Origin: SHLQ01 sp964494395
GTDB taxonomy: Bacteria; Actinomycetota; Acidimicrobiia; Acidimicrobiales; SHLQ01
NCBI GenBank assembly: GCA_964494395.1
Contig: CAZBTI010000066.1
Span: forward strand, 1-18,866
DNA length: 18,866 nucleotides
Direction of reading: 5' to 3'
Positions 13,182 to 18,866 of this stretch are shown here, one piece after another. The position numbers and the translations under genes were made by a program. Within the stretch, counting starts at the first letter, position 1, and every line of letters begins with the position of its first letter. The notes under the pieces are model-generated. The model made no database searches, was not told the DNA's origin, and saw only the letters and a program-made list of their open reading frames with translations.

Positions 13182-14209
13182 GGTTTCTCTCCAATCTCGG
13201 GCACGGTGCCGGCCGAGAGATACGCAGCCCCGGCCATCGCTTCGTCGTAGACGACATCGGTGAGGAGTTGATCGATCGTCTCCCATGGCCGATGTGACTC
13301 GTAAGCCTCCGACACGCCGAATGGCCGACTCAATGCCGACCCCATTCGCGTCACCCAGTCTGGCCACCGGTCCGGATGCCGCAAGCCGTTCAAGACGATC
13401 CGACCACCTGGTCGAACCTGACCGGCCAACGAAGAGATCAGCTTCTCGTACGTTGGGAGCATCTCCATCGCATACGTCGACAACACTGCAGCCGTGCCCT
13501 GTGGCAACTGGTAATCGGTCATGTCGGCCTCGACCAGATCCACGTTCCCCAGCCCCATCTCGTCCACCTTCGCCTGGGCAACCTTGAGCATCCCAGGCGA
13601 GAGATCAACACCGACCACTCGCCCTCCAGAACCGACCGCAGCTGAAAGCGCTTCGAGATTGCGGCCCGTTCCTGTGCCGAGTTCGACCACGATGTCACCG
13701 GGCTCGAGTCGCAGCTCTTCGATCGCTCGTTCTGCGAGACGGCGTGTCCCGAACCAGCCATAGGGCTTCGACGCCACGTCGTAGAACGGCGCCATCCGGT
13801 CATAGAGCGACCGGACCTCGTTCGCCTCCAAGACCGCTGTCGAGTCCTGCGCCGCAGCGTCGCTCAGCAACGCTGCGAGATCTGCTCGAACCGGAGCCGG
13901 CGTGAACGCAGAAACGTTCGAACGCCCACTGTTCCCAACAGGGAACCGGCCTGTCACCGATCCCGGGCCCGCGACGAGCAGTCGGGCCACTTGACCAACG
14001 ACCTCGCGAACTGAACGGGTCCTCCAACCCAGCCCCAACATCCAAGCATGTACTCGAACATGCGGTTCCGCCCACGGCTGAGACAACACATGTGCATCCC
14101 CGAGACATGACCACGCTCCCTCCACGTCGCCAGCATGCTCCAAGCCATGTGCCTCAGCACGCAGTTCGGCAATCTTGTCGGCGATCAGGGTAGGAGCTCG
14201 CCTAATCAA
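13178..14209 (-). CDS. DUF3703 domain fused to SAM-dependent methyltransferase
   Basis: The 343-aa protein has two domains. Residues 10-115 match DUF3703, a helical family found near metal-resistance genes: AHVLSQPWAEPHVRVHAWML, REVVGQVARLLVAGPGSVTG and RFPVGNSGR. Residues 133-340 are a class I methyltransferase with LYDRMAPFYDVAS, the SAM-binding loop VELGTGTG at 175-182, VGVDLSPGML and VEADMTDY. The substrate is unknown; methylation of a metalloid, a lipid or a small thiol are options. The TTG start at 14209 is supported by GAGGAG six bases upstream and a TTGA overlap with the ArsR stop. Its own stop overlaps the ATPase start. Being placed between sensor and pump implies a role in the same metal response. 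Confidence 0.85.
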   Translation of the reverse strand: MIRRAPTLIADKIAELRAEAHGLEHAGDVEGAWSCLGDAHVLSQPWAEPHVRVHAWMLGLGWRTRSVREVVGQVARLLVAGPGSVTGRFPVGNSGRSNVSAFTPAPVRADLAALLSDAAAQDSTAVLEANEVRSLYDRMAPFYDVASKPYGWFGTRRLAERAIEELRLEPGDIVVELGTGTGRNLEALSAAVGSGGRVVGVDLSPGMLKVAQAKVDEMGLGNVDLVEADMTDYQLPQGTAAVLSTYAMEMLPTYEKLISSLAGQVRPGGRIVLNGLRHPDRWPDWVTRMGSALSRPFGVSEAYESHRPWETIDQLLTDVVYDEAMAGAAYLSAGTVPEIGEKP

Positions 14210-14592
14210 CGCTGCTCCTCACGGCTGTGGCCAACATGTTCCCTGGACAGGTCGAGCACCATACGGACGTGGGCGTCATCGAGCCGGTAGAAGACGTTCC
14301 GACCGGCACGCCGGTTCCGAACCACACCCGCACCACGCAATAGGCGCATCGCCTGCGACACCTTGGTCTCTGACGTATCGACAACCGCCGCGATATCACA
14401 AACGCAAAGCTCCCCCGCCTCCAACAACGCGAACAGAATCCGCACCCTCGTCGAATCACCCAGCAAACGGAACATCTCGGCCAGCTCCGAAGCCTCCTCT
14501 ACATCAAGAAGGCTCGCCGAGACACTCTCCACCTTCGGACCGTCCACCGCTTGCACCGAACACTGATCCAATCCCACTACCGACTCCTGCAT
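14206..14592 (-). CDS. ArsR/SmtB-family metal-sensing repressor
   Basis: The 128-aa protein is a winged-helix repressor: MFRLLGDSTRVRILFALLEA, then recognition helix region DTSETKVSQAMRLLRGAGVV. It carries residues for two metal sites. The alpha-3N site is represented by Cys63 and Cys65 (ELCVCD) with N-terminal Cys11, as in CadC. The alpha-5 site is D106-x-H108-x10-H119-x2-H122, matching SmtB/CzrA-type zinc sensors. Such proteins leave DNA when metal binds. The ATG at 14592 is preferred; a TTG at 14610 would add six residues but lies inside the operator. It leads a five-gene operon in which every junction overlaps, so it should control all of it. Confidence 0.9.
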   Translation of the reverse strand: MQESVVGLDQCSVQAVDGPKVESVSASLLDVEEASELAEMFRLLGDSTRVRILFALLEAGELCVCDIAAVVDTSETKVSQAMRLLRGAGVVRNRRAGRNVFYRLDDAHVRMVLDLSREHVGHSREEQR

Positions 14593-14609
14593 ATATGTGA
14601 GGATATGCA
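14588..14609. promoter_or_regulatory. Probable ArsR operator
   Basis: TGCATAT at 14588-14594 and ATATGCA at 14603-14609 form a perfect 7-bp inverted repeat around 8 bases. AT-rich palindromes with ATAT arms are typical ArsR/SmtB sites. It covers the predicted -10 box and the repressor's own start codon. Confidence 0.65.
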
Positions 14610-14627
14610 ATTAACCGGAGATTGCAA
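14600..14627 (-). promoter_or_regulatory. Predicted promoter of the metal operon (leaderless)
   Basis: On the minus strand TTGCAA (14622-14627) and TATCCT (14600-14605) are separated by 16 bases. Transcription would start about 7 bases beyond the -10 box, at or next to the ATG at 14592. No ribosome site precedes this ATG, so the mRNA is probably leaderless, a common arrangement in actinobacteria. Confidence 0.5.
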
Positions 14628-14795
14628 CAACTCTCTACTGAAACCGCCGGCGAAAGATCTTTCCATCCGAGGTTGTCCCTGTCCGCAGTCGTGCGGGACT
14701 CCTAAGCCACATCGCACCAAAACCGGCGCACACTACCCTCACCTCGTTGAGCGAGCACTTGGCAGTACCGAGGTCCACCGAAGGTAAGGTATTGC

Positions 14796-15128
14796 ATGTC
14801 GAAACACTCACCTGATCACACTGCTGCAGTGGAAGGGGATAGAGCCGCAAAGTGGTCAATAGGTGTAAACCAATTGAGGGCCGGTGTTGCGAGCAGCGTC
14901 GTATTGATCTTTCTCGCAATTGCCGTGGTCGTTGCCGGCGGCATCGTAGAAATTCCGTCCTTCGCAGATTCGCCAACTGAAGCACCTGACGAAGCCAATG
15001 ACGACGGAGCCATCCTCCGGGCGCTGGTCGGCTTCGGGCTAATTGGTACTTGGGTATGTGTTGGAGCGCTTCTCCTGGCCAGAGCCAACCCGGGTCGCAA
15101 AATAGGTTTCGGTAGATCACGTTCGTAA
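14796..15128 (+). CDS. Small membrane protein, 110 aa
   Basis: Two hydrophobic segments are visible, around residues 33-52 (SVVLIFLAIAVVVAGGIVEI) and 75-94 (GFGLIGTWVCVGALLLARAN). A short acidic loop (TEAPDEANDDG) lies between them, and the N-terminus and C-terminus are polar. No family is recognised. The ATG at 14796 has AAGG-type purines upstream (GAAGGTAAGG). It is divergent from the ArsR operon, 186 bases from the repressor's TTG, and convergent with the CtaG-like gene, so it may respond to the same metals or be independent. Confidence 0.65.
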   Translation: MSKHSPDHTAAVEGDRAAKWSIGVNQLRAGVASSVVLIFLAIAVVVAGGIVEIPSFADSPTEAPDEANDDGAILRALVGFGLIGTWVCVGALLLARANPGRKIGFGRSRS

Positions 15129-15192
15129 CGGGCGTAGCTACTAGGCGCCAGGCAGTTCGAGTATGCAATTTTGATCTACGGCTACTTGCCCG
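15129..15192. repeat. Imperfect inverted repeat between convergent genes
   Basis: CGGGCGTAGC at 15129-15138 pairs with GCTAC-TT-GCCCG at 15181-15192 across a 42-base loop. It lies just after the small membrane protein gene and before the 3' end of the CtaG-like gene, so it may act as a shared 3'-end structure. No T-run is present. Confidence 0.3.
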
Positions 15193-15276
15193 CCCAAATG
15201 CCTGAAGCGTCGATCGCAACGGTCCGGCAGACCTATCTGACAGCAAGGGAGATCGCGTGGTCGACGCAGCCTTGGG

Positions 15277-16089
15277 TCATCGGCGGTCGAGAGCGCCCTC
15301 TTCTTTGGACCATGCTATGAAGATCCAAAAGATGAACCCCCATAAGATTGTGCCGCCACCAATTTTCATGACCACCCCTGCGAGCTGGAGATCATCGACC
15401 GGGCTAAGCCCCCACACTCTTGGCGCCGCGGCATACGAGGGGTAGAGAGGTGTCGTCGTCCAAGTCAAAAAAGAAGCTGGGACCGTCGGAAGCACGGTCG
15501 CTCCAATGAGATACACCACCTTTGCGCCGGGTGTTAGCGCAGCAACAAACGGGTCCTTGCCGAGAACCGGCAGCCAAAACAGCCCTGCCGAGAGCACCCA
15601 CAAGGCGTGCACCCCTCCATGAACTACCGTGTTCGACGCGTATAGGGCCACCACTGGTGGAACATGAGTGCCCACCAAAACGACCTGGAACAAGACCAGA
15701 GATATTGGCGCTCTTGTAAACGTCTTCAATCTTGGGCCGAGCGGAATGGTGAGTTCCACGAACAACCATCCAGGGATTCCTGACACGAGAAGCGGGACCG
15801 CCACCATCGTGATGAGAAGAAACTGAACCATGTGCACGCTGAAAAGAAAATCGTCCCCTAGTCGGTCCATAGGCCAATCCACAGCCATCCACAGCAGCAG
15901 CAACCCCATCCAGAAGCGGGCCTTCTCAGGCCGACGAACCTGAGGCGGGGGGCCTTGAAGACTGATCCGCAGCCGAGTTGTGGACCACAGGTACCCAACT
16001 CCAAGGGCCAGGACCAAGGCCCACACATCTGGCCGCGGCTCCCAAACCCATGGCGTCTGCGTCGCTGCCTGGCTAATCAACAAATTCAC
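15277..16089 (-). CDS. CtaG-family cytochrome c oxidase assembly protein
   Basis: This 270-aa multi-pass membrane protein has the caa3-CtaG pattern. There are about seven hydrophobic helices with FSVHMVQFLLITMVAVPLLV, LVGTHVPPVVALYASN and a helix with HALWVLSAGLFWLPVLG. CtaG proteins help deliver copper to cytochrome c oxidase. Conserved-position histidines (HMVQ, GTH, HGGVHAL) may bind copper. The GTG at 16089 was chosen because GGAG lies five bases upstream and it forms a GTGA overlap with the upstream gene; a GTG at 16095 is an alternative. It is the last gene of a minus-strand operon with DUF305 and haloperoxidase-type genes. A duplicate CtaG in an accessory metal context may serve copper tolerance rather than oxidase assembly. 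Confidence 0.85.
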   Translation of the reverse strand: MNLLISQAATQTPWVWEPRPDVWALVLALGVGYLWSTTRLRISLQGPPPQVRRPEKARFWMGLLLLWMAVDWPMDRLGDDFLFSVHMVQFLLITMVAVPLLVSGIPGWLFVELTIPLGPRLKTFTRAPISLVLFQVVLVGTHVPPVVALYASNTVVHGGVHALWVLSAGLFWLPVLGKDPFVAALTPGAKVVYLIGATVLPTVPASFLTWTTTPLYPSYAAAPRVWGLSPVDDLQLAGVVMKIGGGTILWGFIFWIFIAWSKEEGALDRR

Positions 16090-16289
16090 GGGCACTCCGG
16101 GTTGCTACTCGCCTGCGCTGGTGGATCATCGTCGGATTGCGACTGATCATCATCGAGCAATGCAAGAGCGTCCGCACGGCGATTCGCCAGAAAGATGAGG
16201 CCACCGAGTACAGCGACCGGGATCGCAACAAGCAGCGCTTCGTCCCACCCGCCTTGATGCGCAAGCAGATAACCCATCATTGCTCTCAT
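16086..16289 (-). CDS. Small single-pass membrane peptide, 67 aa
   Basis: One hydrophobic helix (LLVAIPVAVLGGLIFLANRR) is followed by an acidic tail (LLDDDQSQSDDDPPAQ). It overlaps the DUF305 gene at its start (ATGA, 16286-16289) and the CtaG-like gene at its end. No family is recognised. Its position suggests a small subunit or assembly partner of the neighbouring membrane proteins; overlap and hydrophobic pattern support it as a real gene. Confidence 0.72.
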   Translation of the reverse strand: MRAMMGYLLAHQGGWDEALLVAIPVAVLGGLIFLANRRADALALLDDDQSQSDDDPPAQASSNPECP

Positions 16290-18061
16290 GTCTGAGAAGC
16301 CAAAATGGACAACACAGCAAGTTCACTCATGGACAGCGACCCTGGGGAGGTTTCGTAACCCAACCCGTCCATCGTCGCGTCATACTCGCTGATTTCGATT
16401 CGCTGGTTACGGGCAATCGCTGCCGCCAAATCTCGAAGGATCGGATCATCGGCGTTATCCGCCGCAAACTCTGCCATCTGGACTCCGCCCACATGATGCG
16501 CTCCCAGCAACGTGAGGAACATTTCATCAAGCTCCGGTCCGTCAGCCATTTCGATCACCTCGAACTGTGCTTCCGAGACGACGCCAGGCATCTCCTCAAG
16601 AGGCATGTCCATCCCCATCCACTCCATCACCAAGTCGTCTGGCGGACCAGATCCCCACTCGAGAAGGCGATCACGGAGCCGCCCCAGCTCCTCGGTCTGA
16701 AAGATGACCACTTCCGATCGAAATGTGTCGACAGATCGACTATCCAGCCTGTCATCGACAGACTGCGCGAGTCGAACGGCTTGTTCGTGATGCATTGACA
16801 TGTCCTGAGCGAAGCCAACATCAACCTCTGAAGGAGGCCAAGCGTCTGCTTCGCCAACCAGGTACCCGACGGCAGTAAAAAGGACAAGCAGCATCGACAA
16901 CACGCCAGCTCGTGCACCATCGGCCATGATCACGAGCAGCGAATCAACGCCCCAACTTGAGATCCCTTCGCCGAACGGCCGCGTAGCCCAGATGGCGAAG
17001 ACGCCAAGCTGAAGGCCAACCAAGACAAGCCCGGCCAGATTCACGTCGGCGGCACCGATGCTTCCCGGAGGTGGAATAAACCGGAAGAATGCAAAGACCA
17101 CGATAAGAACCACTGACTTCGTGGCCGCCAGGTTCAAGGTCTCCGCCGACGGGCGTGCCACGAGTGCCGCAGCGACCACAAGCCCTGCGAGACCGGCGAC
17201 CACGAAGAACAAGCCACTGATTGCCGCTTGCTCGAAGTGGGACCGGGCGAGGCCAAGGTGACCCAACCCAGACAACGCCGAAAAAGCAGCGCCGAGAACA
17301 CAGAGCCGACTTGCCAACGATTCGTTCGAGTTCTGCTGCCTCATCGCGAGCCACGAGAGCCCCAACACCCCCAAAGACAGGGCCACCCACTCCACAGCTG
17401 AACCCAGAAGGTCTGCCAGAGAGCCGATAGGGTCACCGTGGTCAAGTTCACCGGGGTCAGCCGTCATAAACGCAAGCCATGTCGGCGGGAGTCTGTTGCG
17501 TTCGACAAACCACTGCTCGATGTCGGCAACAGCCTCATTCCGTTCGCGGGCAACCTCAGCAGCGAAGTCCGTCGCATCGGTGTTCGACGCAAGATTGAGA
17601 GCACCCCTGCTCATCAATACGGCGCCACGAGAGTGGCGAAACAACAGCGTTACGAGCTGTTCAACCCGATCTTCTTCAGGGGTTGCCTCCAAAGCGTCAA
17701 TACTTGATGCACCTATCTGACCAGGAGTCGCCCCTGGCACAAGATGACCCATCCAAGCAATCGGCCTATCCCTCTCGTCAGCTGTAACCCCCCAGTTGGA
17801 CAGCAGCATCCGCGCTTCTTCGTTGCTGTCACGAATCAAACCATCGAGGTCGGTGAACAATGCGCGCTCGCTGGGTGTGAGATCACCCTCGGCGAGTACA
17901 CCCAATGCCGTCAGAGCGTTCTCGTCGTGGGTCAACATGTCATGCAAATAGCCGACCTCGGGTGAACCACGTCCAGGGCTTCCATCGACAACAAGCACCA
18001 AAACCCCAGCAACTAACGCTGTAGTCGCGAGTGCGAGAACGATGGAGCGCAGCCCAATCAT
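16286..18061 (-). CDS. Membrane protein with a DUF305 domain at each end
   Basis: The 591-aa protein begins with a signal-anchor helix (5-25). Residues 33-195 form a divergent DUF305-like domain with HDMLTHDENAL (40-50) and RHSRGAVLMSRGAL (142-155). Six membrane helices follow between about 216 and 403. A canonical DUF305 domain spans 413-565, with QDMSMHHEQAV (419-429), MGMDMPLEEMPG (482-493) and AHHVGGVQMAEFA (521-533). DUF305 is a ferritin-like helical, His/Met-rich domain often secreted and found near copper-resistance genes. Both domains should face outside. In the first copy each HH pair is reduced to one His (TH, RHS), so it may have lost or changed its metal site. Start and stop both overlap neighbours by ATGA. 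Confidence 0.82.
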   Translation of the reverse strand: MIGLRSIVLALATTALVAGVLVLVVDGSPGRGSPEVGYLHDMLTHDENALTALGVLAEGDLTPSERALFTDLDGLIRDSNEEARMLLSNWGVTADERDRPIAWMGHLVPGATPGQIGASSIDALEATPEEDRVEQLVTLLFRHSRGAVLMSRGALNLASNTDATDFAAEVARERNEAVADIEQWFVERNRLPPTWLAFMTADPGELDHGDPIGSLADLLGSAVEWVALSLGVLGLSWLAMRQQNSNESLASRLCVLGAAFSALSGLGHLGLARSHFEQAAISGLFFVVAGLAGLVVAAALVARPSAETLNLAATKSVVLIVVFAFFRFIPPPGSIGAADVNLAGLVLVGLQLGVFAIWATRPFGEGISSWGVDSLLVIMADGARAGVLSMLLVLFTAVGYLVGEADAWPPSEVDVGFAQDMSMHHEQAVRLAQSVDDRLDSRSVDTFRSEVVIFQTEELGRLRDRLLEWGSGPPDDLVMEWMGMDMPLEEMPGVVSEAQFEVIEMADGPELDEMFLTLLGAHHVGGVQMAEFAADNADDPILRDLAAAIARNQRIEISEYDATMDGLGYETSPGSLSMSELAVLSILASQT

Positions 18062-18866
18062 CGCGTTGCCTCCATTCCACGTGCACCAAACAAATCGAAT
18101 GCTCTTTCGACGGCTTGCACCCCGACTTGGGCACCGATTCGCCGCCCTTCAATATCGTCGGCAGCGATGTGGATACCACCGTAGAGCCTAGATTCGCCGG
18201 CCTGATCCGCAGCGTCGTAATACGTTGCCCACTGCAGAACAACCGGTTGGCTCGGGCCCTCGTCGAAATGCAGCCACCCAATTGGCGCTTCCCATTCGCC
18301 GAGCCCTCCTGGAAAAAACTCTGAACCGGTGAATGCCGTTAGCACTTCCGCGCCTGCACGGCTAAAGGCGCTATGACCAGAGACAAAGCCAGGAAACGAT
18401 GGGGTGACGAAAGTGTCGAGCTGGTACGGGACCCAAGTGGTCGCATCGATCCATGCAATCTCGTCGAGGTTCTCGTGGAGATCCTCGTGCCCAGCCCAAC
18501 CACGGATCGCAATAGCCCCCGGGGTCAACCCAACATGACGATCCACCGCAGACTCCTCTGTGACCAGCTCGATGAGTCCAGGGCGAAGCGGCAGACCGTC
18601 GGGGTGATAGCTCGCTGCGTCAGGCTCACTCGACTGGCCGAGCCCGCCTAGGTACCGAATGATGGTGATCGGCCGAGACGAGTCGAAGTAGCGTTTCGAA
18701 CCCCATGCGGCGATCGCAGCATCATGAACCGCCCCGTTCATCGCCAAGTACAGTTTGATGTCCCACTCGAGCCGTTCAAGGGGTTCTCCCTCTCCGCGAA
18801 ACTGGTACTCCTGGGCCGGATGATCACTGACGAAGTTGGCAAGGCTATTCCAATGGCCAGGCGGAG
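18058..18866 (-). CDS. Vanadium-haloperoxidase/PAP2-type enzyme, N-terminus outside window
   Basis: The frame is open to the right edge, giving 269 codons that begin PPGHWNSLANFVSD and continue LEWDIKLYLAMNGAVHDAAI. This is typical of vanadium-dependent haloperoxidase-like proteins. All three signature motifs of the shared haloperoxidase/acid phosphatase site are present: K-x6-RP in KRYFDSSRP, SGH in PSFPGFVSGHSAF, and R-x-x-x-x-H in SRLYGGIHIAADD. The site binds vanadate or phosphate, so the enzyme could oxidise halides or remove phosphate; sequence alone does not decide. The internal TTG at 18747 is not the real start. Its stop overlaps the DUF305 gene start (ATGA), placing it at or near the head of the operon. 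Confidence 0.88.
   Translation of the reverse strand, partial: PPGHWNSLANFVSDHPAQEYQFRGEGEPLERLEWDIKLYLAMNGAVHDAAIAAWGSKRYFDSSRPITIIRYLGGLGQSSEPDAASYHPDGLPLRPGLIELVTEESAVDRHVGLTPGAIAIRGWAGHEDLHENLDEIAWIDATTWVPYQLDTFVTPSFPGFVSGHSAFSRAGAEVLTAFTGSEFFPGGLGEWEAPIGWLHFDEGPSQPVVLQWATYYDAADQAGESRLYGGIHIAADDIEGRRIGAQVGVQAVERAFDLFGARGMEATR

Noticed and set aside
14681..14699. Hairpin GTCCGCA/TGCGGGAC upstream of the small membrane protein gene
   Set aside because: Short, with a bulge and no T-run or known riboswitch features; no function can be supported.
14635..15246. Long minus-strand open frame (203 codons)
   Set aside because: It is antisense to the small membrane protein gene and encodes an Arg/Leu/Ser-rich sequence with no ribosome site; the plus-strand gene explains the region better.

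Overview
The window is high-GC DNA with frequent GTG and TTG starts and long chains of genes joined by 4-base stop/start overlaps. Together with the protein families (DUF3703, CtaG, DUF305, vanadium-haloperoxidase type PAP2, P1B-4 ATPase) this suggests an actinobacterium, most likely an Acidimicrobiia-type lineage. That placement is inference: no rRNA, tRNA or taxonomic marker gene is present. Both window edges cut through genes.

Left third (1-5620) looks like an accessory or mobile segment. It holds an ArdC-type antirestriction protein running off the left edge, a DUF3560 protein, a stand-alone type A24 prepilin peptidase on the plus strand that overlaps tail-to-tail with a ComF-like phosphoribosyltransferase, a coupled unknown protein, and a cluster of four small unknown proteins. 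Three minus-strand transcription units here share a ~31-base element at an almost constant 71-76 bases upstream of the first start codon. This looks like a common leader or operator.

Middle (5620-9157) begins with a plus-strand pair: a 95-aa unknown protein and a protein with three HTH units. Then comes a ~2.1-kb segment bounded by two ~105-base inverted repeats that are about 90% identical by eye. The segment encodes a fusion of a CopZ-type zinc/[2Fe-2S] metallochaperone domain with a VOC (glyoxalase-like) domain. Convergent to it are a SnoaL-like gene with one in-frame TGA and an overlapping HTH gene with one frameshift. The two lesions suggest decay, although the TGA sits where I would expect a Cys and is followed by a hairpin, so a selenocysteine reading is worth excluding.

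Metal-resistance operon (14592 down to 9158, minus strand): ArsR/SmtB sensor, a DUF3703-methyltransferase fusion, a P1B-4 (SPC...HEGST) metal ATPase, a CDF-like transporter with an N-terminal MDCPSEE domain, and a lipoprotein. All five genes are joined by TTGA, GTGA or ATGA overlaps. The sensor appears to be translated from a nearly leaderless mRNA, and a 7-8-7 palindrome covers its -10 box and start codon. This suggests autoregulation by metal. The sensor and pump families point to a divalent metal such as Co, Zn, Cd or Fe.

Right end (15277-18866, minus strand): a second overlapping operon encodes a vanadium-haloperoxidase/PAP2-type enzyme (N-terminus outside the window), a large membrane protein with a DUF305 domain at each end, a 67-aa membrane peptide and a CtaG-like copper/cytochrome-oxidase assembly protein. 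DUF305 and CtaG are both seen in copper contexts, so the right half may be a broad metal-handling island. A small membrane protein gene (14796-15128, plus) lies between the two operons.
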